A stretch of 64,000 nt of DNA, taken from assembly GCF_000226095.1 (NCBI RefSeq), contig NC_016475.1:1178001-1242000 (forward strand), written 5' to 3'. Both the position numbers and the translations under genes were made by a program. The stretch is from Thermothelomyces thermophilus ATCC 42464. Lineage: Eukaryota; Ascomycota; Sordariomycetes; Sordariales; Chaetomiaceae. Position 1 is the first letter of the stretch; each line of letters starts with the position of its first letter. Below, in pieces: positions 11,489 through 23,483 of this stretch. Under the pieces are notes generated by a model. That model did no database searches, had not been told where the DNA came from, and saw nothing but the letters and a program-made list of their open reading frames with translations.

Positions 11489-14400
11489 GTAAGGATATAA
11501 TAGCCTTTAAGGATTACGCTTAAATAGTGGTTTAAATTAAAGGAAGCATTAACTAGTATAACGTCGTACTAATTGGCCATTTTTGTAGGGTTAACGTCTG
11601 TTACTATAGTAGGCGTAGCTATCGTTAAAATGGTAGTAGTGATCGCTATTATATGGAAAGTGGTATTCTATAAATAGGCAAAGTAGCCATTGTCTTCCAT
11701 TTCTTCGATTCTTCTAATAGGGTGCCTCTTCGGAATATATAGCGTTCCCTGTATAGTATTTTCGATAGGCACTACCTTTAGGGTCTTTATATCCATAATA
11801 AAGTTATAAACGGCTATATGAACTAAGTTAAATATAAAGGCACGACCTGTCGGAAGAGGCTTATACTCGATAGGCACTATTACCTATTAGTTAGGTAGGA
11901 GAGTAATTTCGCAAGTAGTTTTAACTTTCCATATATAAGGTATAGAGTATATATATATAGAAAAAGGAAAACGGAAGTCGAATAGCTATAGTTTAACTTC
12001 CTTACGTTAATAGTTAATATTTACGTTATATAAATCTAGGAATTTATTACCTATTAATAGATTCGGTACTAGAGAGTCAATAACCTATACTATATAGATA
12101 AACTTAGCTAGGGTAAGAGTGCCGTTTTCCATACCTGGCAAATAGATATCGAAGGACGCCTATTCGTTAAGGCTTAACATGGCGTTTCCTATGCCCTTGA
12201 CTTTGCCTTTACGTCGTTCGATCTAGTAGTTTAAATGCTATAGAAATATATAGTCGATAAGGGAGCAGCTAACGCTAGGATCTAGGCAGACCTCTATAGC
12301 TTCGCGATCCGTAGGTTCGTAGTATACTTGGACATACAGATAGGTATATCCTAACGGTAAACTATAGTAGTCAGGTATATACCTAGGAGGAGCGTCCTTA
12401 ACCTAGTATACTTTTGCTATAGTGTCCGTCGGTAACGCAATTAGTACGTCTAAAGCTTAGGACACGTTTTCTAGCAGCGAAGTAGGTAGATTCAACAACC
12501 CTATTGAAGTAAAAGGACCTACTAGGCAGCAAACGTTACTAGATTTTATATCCTTATAGGATTTCAGGTGCTAGAAGAGAGCGTTTCGTAATTCTAGAGT
12601 GGTATTATAGAAACTATAGGTATAGCGAGCCAGGTCTATAAGATTAGCTTTATAGTTACAGACAGAAGGAAGAGGGCCAGTTCTATAGCATCGCTTGACG
12701 TAGGCATATAGTTCAATTTACAAGCTAAAAGACTTATAGCACTTATAATAGGTAAGCTATAAATCTAGAACAAGGTATATAATACTAGTATCGCTACCTA
12801 AAGATTTAGATCTAGATTTAAGGGCACTTTTAGCAGACTATTAAGCTAGTGCTAACTCTCTAGGGTACCACTTAGCATCTCTAGGACCAAACCTCTGTCT
12901 GGTCAGATAGGGAGGAGCTTCGGCTCAAAATGTCTAGGGCATCCGAGTATTCGCGATCACAGCAGACAGGTCTGACCGTTCGGACGGCGATAACGACGGA
13001 AGCGAAGGTGGCAATAGTGATGTCCCTCTAGACAGACGTAAAAGAGTCTACTTACGTGGAAAAAGATGTCCTAACTTATAAAAGAAAGAAGAACTACATC
13101 TCGTCACCTAGATCTATCAGAGCAAACGAGTGTTAAAAGCTATCTGTTATCCTTGTCTATCCTCTTACTTGTGGTGCCCCTAGATAGGCAACCCTTATTT
13201 ATATCTATCGTATATAATAAAGTTCTACGGAACCGGAAAAACAAAACTATAGCTTGTGTCCCTCTGGTTATATTAAGAGCTAGTAGCCCTAGTCTACTAT
13301 ATATTAGATTGATCCGACTCGGAGCTATTGCTAGCTTCTTTAGCAAAGTTAGTGTAGTTATAATATTCCTTTTGCTAGCAGTTATCCTTGCCAAATCTGA
13401 CCTACTTTTGGCTATGATCGCTCTATTTATAGTGATCCTAGTCATAACGATCCTAGTTACGGTTACGATCAAATCCGTAATTACAATTAAACCTATAGTT
13501 ATAGTCAAATCCGTAGTTACGTTTAAATCTATAGTCACGCTAGTTATATCTTAGAGACTTGTTATATCTATAGCCGAATTAGCGCGGTTAATTAGCGTTA
13601 CAGTATATAGGCTTATAAGGGCAGTCTTTAGCCTTTAGGTATTTTAGCTTACTATCTATAGATATCTTCTTCTCTAGATAAGGGTAGCGGTTAAGAGCGG
13701 CCGCTAGAACAATAGATCGAGACTACTCGATATACTATATATGGGTCCTAAGTAAAGAGTATTACTAGGGAGGATCTAAATACTACTTAATATAGAGGTC
13801 TATAGCTGATTAGACTTAAACTATAATGCCTTACTAGTTATCGTTACATTCGTTAAATATATATATTAAGTATACCTAATAAAGCATCTTCTATATAAAA
13901 AAACTAAGCACTTGCTCGTCCTTCGTAATATCCTTTAGACATAGGCTAGCTTCGTTAAACTTATAGGTAGTAGTTATAACATTAGGTATAAAGCGCTCCT
14001 ATAGTCAATCTATAATAGCTTAAAGACCCTATTTGTATAATTATCTATATATAGAGCCGTTTAACTCGTTAGTCTATTAAATGATAGCTAGGCTACTAAG
14101 AAAGGTCTAGAAGAAGGATAAAATCTACGTCTTAATGCTGCCATTAGGGTCACTTTCTAGGAAGGTTTCAATATGGTTAGTAAAGCAGTAAACGTCAGTA
14201 AATATTGGATTCTTACCGTCGTTAACAATACCTAAAGAACGTAGGTTAGAGAAAGAAAGATTAAACTAGCTAATATCGTCCCTTTTAATCTTAAAGTCTA
14301 AGCGACTCTATATACTTATAGTGGTATCGTACGTTAACTTACGTCTATAATGTCTATTACCATTATCGCTACTAACATTACTACCGCTACTATTATTACC

Positions 14401-15300
14401 GCTACTATTACCAAGGTATAGGGCGCTATGACGGTATCCTAGATTCTAGTCTCCTAAAGGTTAGTAATGGTTAGATAGGGCGTCGTTATCACTAGATCCT
14501 AAGGAATCCGATTCTCTACCTCTGCTACTACTAGCTATAAAGTGTAGGATCTTATATAAAGGCTATATACGTTTAGGGCGGCTAAGACTATAATAATAGC
14601 CAATTCCTATACCCTTAGGAGGTATAAAGAAAGTATTACTATTATATTATATATCTTCTATAATATTACTAACTTACTAGACTTCTTTTATAATAGCGCT
14701 TAGTCTAATAGGATTAAAGGAAGATTACCAATAACTAGGTAATTAATTATCGTTTTCGCTATCTTAACTATATATTATATTAACCATTTTCTTTATCTAT
14801 ATTACTATTTAGCCAAGTATATTTCTATACTATAATATATATATTTCCAGATCCTTAATACAATTAAACATTAGATCTATCGTTACTAGTATATCCTTCT
14901 CTAGGCAGCTATAAAGTCGATCTTCGACTCCCTTTAGGTAGCTTATAAAGCTATAATCCATCCTAACTATACTTTTCTTAAGCTACTACGACAATTTATA
15001 GATAGCTCCTTTAATCTTCTTAGAAAAGCAGTTAGTTCGTTCCTTTAACTAGTTAAATCAAAGATCTATCTTACCATTTAGCTAGCTTATCGTTTCCTTA
15101 TTAGCGCCGAAATTGTTAGGTTTAGCTTAATATAGCTTATAGTCATTAGCAAATCCGAGTAGCGACTCTAGCTCCTATAGAGGATCTTCTTATAGTTAAT
15201 TGTCTAGGTTAAGTTCTAACGCCTATATCTACGGTATATAAGGCATCTTATCACGCCTCTTTAGAACGCTCTTAGCAAAGTCAGACAATTCCTTATATAA
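11489..15300 (-). mobile_element. second LTR-retroelement fossil, gag plus protease region
   Basis: On the minus strand a gag-like sequence occupies roughly 13.1-15.3 kb, and its C-terminal part near 13.1-13.6 kb is a low-complexity Asn/Tyr/Arg/Asp tract. A retropepsin-like protease region follows at about 11.5-12.7 kb. Reverse transcriptase and integrase are absent. The element stops where the duplicated gag block of the neighbouring gypsy begins, so it is a partial copy. It is broken by many RIP-like changes. Its assignment to a Ty3-like family rests only on gag and protease order and is tentative. Confidence 0.5.
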
Positions 15301-15860
15301 TAGCTATTTAGAAGGGGAATTTAAAAGATAAAGAAGGCTAAGAAGGTCCTCTATAGGAAAGGATCCTAGGGTTAATATAGGATTTACCTAGCCACCGGTT
15401 ACCAAGTCGCTAGAGTCAAATAAAGATAGGATTAATAGATAAAAGGAAAAGCATCCTAGTTACCAAATCGCTAGAAAGAAGGATTTTATAGTAGTTATAA
15501 TAAAATTACCTAGTTCGGTTACTAAGTTGCCAAAACCAAATGTAACTATTATAAAAGTAATATTAAACTAATTATTAATATAATACAATTCTAGTACTAA
15601 TAGTTTAGATAGTTAGAGCAGAGTTTCCACTACCATTTGATAGAAGATAGTTTCTAATAGATAGAAGATAGTTCCAATAGATAGAAGAAAAGTTAGTAAG
15701 TTGTAAATAGTTCAAAAGTGCGATGTCCTCTTCCTACGTTGGCTAGCCCTGTTGGCTCTATATAAGTAGAGGATAGGAACAAAGAACACTCCGTTTGCCA
15801 ACCCGTTTGCCAGATCCACAGGGCTTATCTTATCCAACCTTATATAATGGACGTGTCCGT
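15300..15860. repeat. right edge of the AT-rich island, possible LTR
   Basis: AT-rich sequence continues to about 15.85 kb. The last part is less decayed and includes a TATATAAG box near 15760 and a repeated CCGTTTGCCA motif at about 15790-15815, features that would suit an LTR or promoter. No matching terminal repeat was found. From about 15.86 kb onward the sequence is GC-rich and not RIP-like. Confidence 0.35.
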
Positions 15861-16740
15861 AGACAACGTACTGTATCAGCAAGCAACGCGGTCATTAAAG
15901 GGGATAAATAGACCTGAAGAGCAAGAGAACTTTTTTCTTTCCCCCAACGGTTGTATGGTTTGAATCAATTATCAGCTGATACAATTGAGCGTCCCTTATT
16001 TTATTATTGTTTCCATGGTGCATCGCATTTCGTCAGATGATGCATGCCGCTGAAACGCATTCCGGAATGCCTGTTGATGTTGATACCAAACTACCGGGGA
16101 CCCAAGCCACAGTCTCCATCAAACACCGGAATTCCGCTCCAGGCACCAGAATAACTCGATCTTCTGCTGCGGGTTAAGGAGCGCTAATGCAGTCGTGGCC
16201 GTTGCATCAACCCCAGTTAGCTCCGTGCAACGGGCTCAATCAGGCAGGTCGGCCAGGGCGTAATACTAATAGTAGTGTCGCCGTGCGGCACAGCAGTCCA
16301 CTGAAGTTTGGAACGCTGCGCCTACGAGCCACATATTGCGACGCTCCAGCGGGGTCCTTACCAGGGCATTTCCCAATCAAGTGCAACCTCGACACTGGCT
16401 TGCACCGCTAGCATGTCCCGAGGCGGGACAGGCCACGAGGGGAGGAGGGTTGCAGTGCAGCTCCGTGCCGCTGGATGATCGCGAAGAGCCCCTCAAACGG
16501 ACTTATCCGGATGTGCGGGTTTGCGACGGCGATGTCGCGGCTGCTGCTTTCTTCTCCGTCTTTTGTTATTTCGCTCTTGGACTCCAATCGCGATCCCTCC
16601 ACCATCGCGACCATTGGCTCATCGCTGCCGTCCCAATTGACGCACGCACTGCTGCGCTCAGTAAACTCTCGGCCGTGCGACGCGACCCAGGACGCGTCAA
16701 CCGCACCAGCTCAGAAGATCTCCAATTTCCGACAGCAGCT
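15861..16740. other. intergenic region upstream of the PAN-domain gene
   Basis: This is normal-composition DNA between the repeat island and the first gene. The reading frame of that gene stays open upstream to an ATG at 16336, but the extra residues look like untranslated leader and the stretch is taken as promoter and 5' leader. No other feature was recognised. Confidence 0.4.
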
Positions 16741-17807
16741 ATGGGTAAACGGAGCAAAAACCACCCGCCGCGGGCCTACCACGACGGCCTGATCCCGGCC
16801 ACGCACGACACTTACCAAAGCTACCCGGAGGTGGTTCCCGATGACTACGACCAAGTCAAGCACGAGAAGAGCTATCCGGAGCTCGCCCCGCCGCCAGATG
16901 CCGACTCAAAGCAGCAGCAGCAGCAGCAACAGCAACTAGCCCCGGACGACCAACATTCCACCATCCTCCCCGCATCAAGCGCCCATAGCGCACATCACCC
17001 GCACCAAGAGCAGCAGCAGCAGGAGCAGCAGCAAAGCCAGCTCTCGGGTTCCGGCGCGGGGGCCTTGCCGCTGTCGATCACTCCAGTGATCCCGGCGCTG
17101 CACCCGCTGCCGCGGACGTCGGGGGTGCACTCGCTGCGGCAGGCGTGGAGCGAGCTGGACGAGAGCGACGGCGACGACGACCGGCGGGGCTCGCTCCGGT
17201 ACCAAGAGGACCGCCCGGCGTTGTGGAAGCGCCCGATCCTCTGGGTGGTGGTCGTCATGACGGCCGTCATCGTCGCGCTGGCGGGGATCCTCGGCGGGGT
17301 GGCCAGCGGGCGGATCGAGACTGCCCTAGGTTCCAGCGGCAAGACCAGGTCCGTGGTTCTCGCTTGTTCTTTATTTCTTTTTTTTCCTCCTCTCTGCTCT
17401 CTCTCTCTCTCTCTCCCTCCCCTGCGCTGGAATGGCTGGAAGGCGACTGACGGAGAAGTCTTACATCTAGCAGCGGCGGTTCGGCGAGCTCGACGCCGTC
17501 AGTGATGGATCCCACGTGCCCCAGCGCAAACAACCTCAACTACACATCCACCGCCGCGTCAATGCCCAAGACGTTCCGCATACAGTGCGGCTCCAACTAT
17601 CCGGACGGGGACGGCGACCTTGGACGGCTCGACGATCCGGTGGATAATCTTGCAGGCTGCTTGGACGCGTGCGCGAAGGACAAGCGATGTGTCGGTGCGG
17701 TGTTCTCACCGGGGAGCCCCGCGTCGTGTTGGCTGAAGGAGTTCCTCGGGGTGGTCGACAAGGAAGGGGAGGCTACGGAGATGGTTAGTGGAGTGCTCTG
17801 GCAGTAG
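16741..17807 (+). CDS. single-pass membrane protein with luminal/extracellular PAN/apple-like domain
   Basis: Two exons (16741-17348, 17471-17807; phase checked) give 314 residues. The N-terminal half is hydrophilic, with two glutamine-rich runs (about residues 59-68 and 90-102) and an acidic segment. A basic stop-transfer edge and one hydrophobic helix (about residues 165-187, core ILWVVVVMTAVIVALAG) follow. After the intron comes a Cys-containing domain (about residues 230-300) with TFRIQCGSNYPDGD and GCLDACAKDKRCVG motifs, resembling the fungal PAN/apple-like fold seen in cell-surface proteins. Topology is probably N-in, PAN-out. The frame is open back to an ATG at 16336, but residue 1 is placed at 16741, where protein-like composition begins. 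Ligand and role are unknown. Confidence 0.7.
17349..17470 (+). other. intron of the PAN-domain gene
   Basis: Donor GTCCGT and acceptor CTAG flank a 122-nt intron with a long CT-rich tract (about 17370-17420). Joining the exons restores one frame across the membrane helix and the PAN domain. The donor is not the best consensus, so the boundary may be a few bases off. Confidence 0.65.
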
Positions 17808-17933
17808 CCTCGTCTGACCCGTGATTATCCTCCTTTTGTATTGGTTATGTGCAATTCGGTTGCGGCTAGGGGGGTTGGGGTCCGGAGGCGTTGAGCAGGC
17901 GGCGGGTTGTGTTTTATGTTTTGAGATACCATA

Positions 17934-19799
17934 AGTCGGACCCCCCATATACCGACCACCCCCATTTTCCGACCGCTTGGCAAACCCACACCGCTTCCTC
18001 AACCCAACCACTTCAACTTACCACAACTCTACCAATTCCATACCAAACAAGCTCATCTTTTGAATATATATTCGTTAGCTTACAATGGCTTATACTAAGC
18101 AGGATTTACAGGATGCGATTATACAATACCAACAGGGTATTCGGTCATAACGAAGTATCTACAAGGAATTCGGTATTCTAAGGATAACTTTCTACGACCG
18201 CCTCCATGGCTCTTAACCACATTCAATTGCTTCCGAACCACGGCAATCTCTTAGCCGGGTACAAGAAGAACGACTTACCGAGTAGGTTTTGATCTAGGCT
18301 ACCCTAGGTATCCTACTAACGTATACGCAAATTAGGGAGTTCGCTAGCTATATCCTCTAGGTATAAGGAGCAAGCTATATAATAGTTAGAAAAGGCTAGT
18401 TAGCTCGGTTTCTTCGTAGGAACCCTATTCTTAGAACCTAACGAGCCTATAAGATAGATTTAGTTTATATTAATGGCACTACTAACTTAGTTATACGTAG
18501 TTAATGGCTATAGCTAAGCATCCTAGCCATTAAGGGCATCTTACTAGCCAACCGTTAGAATATGGACAAATATAGTATTATAGAAGGGCAGGGAACTAAC
18601 AGTCTAGTAATTAGAAGTGCCTAAACGCGTACAATTTAGTATAAAGCTCCTAGTTTATGTACCTAGACTTCATTCCTTGAGTATATCTCTATAATAGGAA
18701 TATCCCTCCCCCTAGTTGTCATCTTTAAGGGCAAGAGTCTTTAATAATAGTAGTTTTCTATCGACAAAATAGAACTAAAGGACTAAAGGTTTATAGCAAT
18801 AGAGATAGGCTAGACTAATCGAACTATTATAGTCAAATGGCTCTAAGAAGTCTTTATTCCTTTTAGCTAGCTAGAGGATAGTTCCTAGTAACGACTTCTA
18901 ATACTAGATAGCTATAATAGCTATATAACTAATGACTTTATATAGCTATATTATAAGAATAATATCTAGTTACTCTTTTTACTATTATATACCTCCTATG
19001 TCCTCTAGCCATTAGATCTATTAGTCTTTTCCCCCCTAAAGCACACTTACTAGAAGCTCCTTAATAATATAATATCCTAGGTAGAATTATCTATCTTAGG
19101 TAAATAGACAATAATCAGGTGTATCGTCAAGGCTCGGAAAGAGGCTATTATAGCCTAGAATATCAAGGCAGGATAGAAGGCATCTAGGTTATAGCTAGTT
19201 AATATGGTAAAACCCCTAATAAGTAGACTCCTATTAGAAAATTCGAACAACCCGACCAATCCTAACGAATAGCTAGCTTCTATACAGACTCTAGAACCTG
19301 TTTAACACTCCTAGCCTTCGAAAGGAGCCGTTAACCTAATTTTCAGTACACTATAGAGGAAGTCAGACTTACGTAGTCAGCTGACCAACCTATCTACCAA
19401 GACTTAGTACCCCTCTATATATAGGCTCCTATTTAGGAAGGTTAAGAAAGCTTTCGACCAGAAGGACTTTAAGTTAGCTTAGTTACAATAGAAAAACGAA
19501 GCTCTGAAGGCACAGTTAGAAGCAGCCCGGCCGTCGAAGAGGAAGAGGGTAATAGTAGATCTAAACGAGCAGTTTGCGATGATTGAATAGATCTACCAGG
19601 CCTAGATGGAAGCCGGCCGTATAGAGGACCCTACTGCCGAAGAGAGTGGCTTAGAAAGTGTAGAATCAACGGCTTCCTGTATTGTAGTTGGTTGAACAGG
19701 TCTATAATATATGTGGTTAAAGAAGATAGGTAGTTGTAGGTGCCAAGGTTTGCCAAGCGGTCGGAAAATGGGGGTGGTCGGTATATGGGGGGTCCGACT
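17934..19799 (+). mobile_element. pogo/Fot1-type DNA transposon, full-length copy 2, RIP-decayed
   Basis: This element is exactly 1866 bp, the same length as the copy at 3461. Its 53-bp inverted terminal repeats are perfect (17934-17986 and 19747-19799), and a TA duplication flanks it (17932-17933, 19800-19801). The transposase frame runs from the ATG at 18085 to the TGA at 19693-19695, 537 codons without net length change. It includes an N-terminal HTH (DLQDAIIQYQQG), the first catalytic Asp in a NMDKYS context, the second in LILDSYNS and the third in QPLDLLVFSPLK, the DDD pattern of pogo/Fot1. Many TAA/TAG codons at former glutamine/tryptophan positions make it inactive. It lies 126 bp behind the PAN gene stop and may overlap that gene's 3' UTR. 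Confidence 0.93.
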
Positions 19800-19801
19800 T
19801 A

Positions 19802-20647
19802 CTTGTGTGGGCTTATTGACTTCGGGGTTTATGTACATATATTATGGGGTTTATGTATAATATATGTATATACGAGTCCGGCACTGTATTGATTAATTAT
19901 CACGTCATGGAACCATTGTTTTAATTCACACAGTATTGGGACTTGCTTGAGGAGAGCGAGACGAATCATCATTCGTAATGTACACCAACCTGGAATCACC
20001 GAGGCGGACACCCCTGTGCGGCGCTCTCAGGCCTTGACGTGGAATTTTGGGAACCTGGAAGGGCAACGCCTCATACCATGGAGCAAGACGCCTGTGCTGC
20101 AAGACTCGAGCCCAGTTGGTTGGCGAGGTGGCAGTGCTGGAATTCCTCTAAGTAATTTAATCCCAAGCTCAGCGAAAGACGGGGGAAAAGACTTGAGGTC
20201 TTGCGGGTTGAGCATGGTTGATAACATCGTGAGTTCATTGCTATGGGAGATGCTGCTGGAAAACACCGTTGATTAAACCGGATGTCGAAGGGCTGAGGCA
20301 TGTTTACGCATCAAACTCTCGATCTTTGAGAGAGCATGAGTGAACGCTCCGCAGAACAGCCTAATAATGATTAATACTGTAACCGAGGAGGCAGAGTTGG
20401 CCGATGTCTAATTATCTATCATGTAGGTAATCTTGTAATCAAGGTGCGAAGTTCGGTTGAGCGTTTTATCGATCTCTCTCTGTACCTAAATGAATATCCA
20501 CCCCGTGCCTCCCTCTGGCGGGTTCACAACCACCTCGCTCTGTGCAGGGCTGGCTCGCCTCCACTCTACCATAATTATCTAGGTATTGTCTAAAAAAACC
20601 TCTCTACATCTGTCGATAAGTCCCATTCATCGAGTCCCATGCCTCTA
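19802..20647. other. intergenic region, no gene recognised
   Basis: Mixed-composition sequence lies between the transposon copy and the 3' end of the thioesterase gene. Only short unrelated open frames are present. Nothing recognisable was found. Confidence 0.4.
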
Positions 20648-21214
20648 TCATTTCTTAGTGTCTCTCACAAACTTGGTGTGCCTCCCCGAAGCGACCACGG
20701 CGCCCCTCTCTCCGCGAGCGTCCACCTTGAAGATGCGGACCTCGGTAAAGGCCAGGTTGGAGCCGACGCGCTCCACGCGGCCCTCGATCTCGATCTCGTC
20801 GCCGAGCCGGGCCGACGACAGGTACGAGATGTTGATGTCGACGCTCACGCCGGTGGCGGCGCGTAGGTCCCAGGCTGCAATGGCGAGCCCGCCGGCCCAG
20901 TCGACCAGCGTGGCGGAGACGGACCCGTGGATGCCGCCGGCCGAGTTGAGATGCTGGGCGTCGAGCCGCAAGCGGGCCGTGAAGAGCCCCTTGCGTGCAT
21001 GCGTGAAGCGCACCAGCGGCTTGTCGGCCGGCGTGCCGAGGAGAAAGGCGTAGATGGGCGACGCCGCGCAGCGCGTCGCATGGTAATGCTCGACGTGCGC
21101 CAAGATGGAAGGGTCAGAGTCGGATCGGGTGGCCGCGGCGGCGGCCGCGGCAGCCGGTGCTTGAGCTTCTGCTGCCGGCGCAGGAGTAGGGGCGACTTGG
21201 TCTTGAGTGGCCAT
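20648..21214 (-). CDS. hot-dog-fold acyl-CoA thioesterase (PaaI/ACOT13-like)
   Basis: An intronless 188-residue protein. Residues 1-30 are an Ala/Pro-rich, low-complexity leader that could be a targeting peptide. The rest matches the PaaI/4HBT hot-dog family: a hydrophobic helix, then HLNSAGGIHGSVSATLVDWA, where the HG motif and the Asp (VDWAGG) fit the active-site region of ACOT13-type enzymes. The strand SVDINISYLSSARLGDEIEI and the RVERVGSNLAFTEVRIF repeat-like strand follow. Such enzymes hydrolyse acyl-CoA to free acid and CoA, usually as tetramers, in mitochondria or cytosol. The ATG is 231 bp from the divergent start of the next gene, so the two may share a promoter. Substrate is not predictable. 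Confidence 0.85.
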   Translation of the reverse strand: MATQDQVAPTPAPAAEAQAPAAAAAAAATRSDSDPSILAHVEHYHATRCAASPIYAFLLGTPADKPLVRFTHARKGLFTARLRLDAQHLNSAGGIHGSVSATLVDWAGGLAIAAWDLRAATGVSVDINISYLSSARLGDEIEIEGRVERVGSNLAFTEVRIFKVDARGERGAVVASGRHTKFVRDTKK

Positions 21215-21444
21215 GTTCTCTGGCTATATGCTCGGCTAGGTGCTTCCCTTGTGCTTCAGGTTCGGGTCAAGTGTTGCCGTGCTTCGTCGCAGCCGCTGAT
21301 TCGGCGATATCGGCGATGGTTGGTTCTATCAGTCGACCGTTCGCAATTGTGCCCACTTTTCTCCACGTTCAAAACCGAAGTACGGATTACCAAATCTACA
21401 TTCATGTATTTGCAGGAGAATCCAAGCTGTGGAGCTCGCAGATA

Positions 21445-22798
21445 ATGGCTTTTAGGAAGGAAACCACCTTGATTCTTTCTATTTTGGTAAGTGTTTTTCT
21501 CTCCCACAACGCGACTTCCAAGTCGTTCATAGAGCAAAAGCCCCGCGCTAACTTCATCGCTCCTCTGTGCCGCTTTACCCCCCACGCTACCCCGACGCGC
21601 GTCGTTCTCATTACCCGCCCATGCTTAAGACCTTGTTCAACTAATTTAACTACCAACGACCAACGTTCAATACCAACCACCTATTCAAATGACTCATTAC
21701 GTGAATCCCTGATGACTCTCAGACATACCAACTAGTTATGAAGTACTATTGTTCTCTCTCTTGAGACATCTTTTCGTGATTTCTTTGACCTTTCTGAGAA
21801 TAGGAGTCCGGCAAACGCTAATTAATGATCTCTCTTTGTTTTTAGGGTGCATTCGTCAAACTCCTAGCAGCAATCCAGGTATGGGTAGCCGCGGCTAATC
21901 TCCGAGCGACGGCTCGCAGGCAACTCAGGACGAGAAGCCGCCGAGAGATCTATTCCTCGTTGGCTTGCGGGCCAACAACACCAGTTTCCCCCACAATCCG
22001 ACCAAGATCGACAAGCCCTTCCGGAAGTACATGGTCAGCCACGGAAGCGAGAATGTCTACTCCGCAAGGGTGAAGTTTGGCCTCCGATCGTCCCCTCAGA
22101 GATGGGGACAAGAACCCATCTTTTGCGTTCAGCGCTTCGGGAGGACTGAGACAAAGCTGCCCGACGGCCGCATTGTGTACATTGTCGGCGAGCATGAAGA
22201 CTCCTACGACCCCGATTTCTACATCTACAATGACGTCGTCGTCGTCCATAAAGCCGGAAGCAATGCAGGGGGTGAAAGCGCGGCCACAGGGGCAGTTGAC
22301 GATTCTGACCGGGACTCGGACTCGATCTCGGACTCTGAGTTGCCTGATTATCTGCCAAAGCGCAGAGAAGAAGAGTTGGCCGACAATCTCATGGGCGCGA
22401 CATTGGCGGCTGGTGCGGATCCGGCCGACATCGACATATACGGCTACCCAACCGACGTGTTCCCGGGGACCGACTTCCACACGGCGACGTACGTCAGAGA
22501 GGAGGGAAGCAACGGGAAGGAATACATCTACATCATCGGTGGCCTGGGCTACATTACCAGCCCGCACCGTGCAGCAACGATGACCCACCGCCTGGACCTG
22601 CAGGACCACACCATCCAGCGCATCGAGACGACCGGAGAAGCCCCTCCGCCACTGGCCGGGTCCAAGACAGAGCAGAAGGCACAGCTGCATGGGGACCGCA
22701 TTGTGTACACAGTAGGTTCGGACACTTATGTTTTGTCTCTTGCGGATATGCGATGGTCGAGAGACCAGGCACATGCGGAAAGTCCTGCTGTGGGTTGA
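21445..22798 (+). CDS. conserved fungal protein with divergent Kelch-like repeats
   Basis: Proposed exons 21445-21486, 21846-21878 and 21920-22798 (all phase 0) give 317 residues. Exon 3 is certain from its long open frame. The two small 5' exons rest on splice signals: GTAAGT with a CTAAT branch point for the 359-nt first intron, and GTATGG...GCTAATC...CAG for a 41-nt second one. The N-terminus MAFRKETTLILSIL could be a short hydrophobic anchor. The body has repeated units such as GRIVYIVGEHEDSYDP and EYIYIIGGLGY followed by RIETTGEAPPP, which look like degenerate Kelch beta-propeller blades. An Asp/Ser-rich acidic loop is inserted between them. I recognise it as a conserved ascomycete protein of unknown function. 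It is shorter than a full propeller, so partners or a partial fold are possible. Confidence 0.6.
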
Positions 22799-23483
22799 CA
22801 ATTCGTAGGGGTGTCACGGGGTACTGATCGTTGGCTCGCTTCATGCAACAATGCGAAGCTGGGATGTTTCGACAGCATCTAATTGAACGGCGACACTGGG
22901 GTTTCGAAGGTGTTTGGAAATCAAACGAGAAGAGAGGTACACTCTGCTGGAGGCGCGAGCAAGCGGACAGGGCGAAGATCAAGTCTGACTGGAAGCTCGG
23001 AAACCAGCAAACCCGGTTCGGCGTGTGAAACAAGAGAACACCTGGAGCCAGTTGGCTGCTTCTTGTCCGCTCGCTGCAAGCGCGGAGGGTACAAGAGATG
23101 AAGTTTCGGTAATTTCTGAAATGGCACACCAATTCCACGACACGGACCATAGCAATGGAAGTCCAAACAAACATCATCACATCTACCTCGGATCGTAAAC
23201 ACACGCCGTTATATAGCAGGCTTAAACTTGAAAGCTAGCAACGGAGCCCGTCCCACGTCGTCGTCATTGCTACCCACTCTTCCAACTCGATGTGCTCGGC
23301 ATATGAGATATAATTATCATGAGTAAGGGAATTCAAGACTCGGAACTCGGCTACTTACCATTCTCTCGTATCGTTCTTACCAGATCACATTTAGCACGGA
23401 GTACATCGGCAGCTAGATATTGAGAAACCCCTTCGAACCAATAACGCCGACCCGCGAGGCGGCATTCATCACATCCATTTACC
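22799..23483. other. intergenic region upstream of the amidotransferase-like gene
   Basis: No gene is recognised in these roughly 690 bp. They hold the 3' flank of the Kelch-like gene and the promoter and leader of the next one. The open frames on the minus strand run through the preceding gene and are taken as chance. Confidence 0.4.

Noticed and set aside
13140-13554. Overlapping 132-133-codon open frames on both strands in the repeat island
   Set aside because: They are mirror frames of a low-complexity gag tail in a decayed element, not genes.
16408-17539. Several minus- and alternate-frame open frames over the PAN gene
   Set aside because: They are shadows in a GC-rich coding region; only the plus-strand frame has membrane and PAN features.
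20586-21053. Plus-strand open frames over the thioesterase
   Set aside because: Antisense to a clear hot-dog thioesterase.
21950-22801. 283-codon minus-strand open frame over the Kelch-like gene
   Set aside because: Exact antisense of a conserved protein; its translation is Arg/Val-rich without family features.
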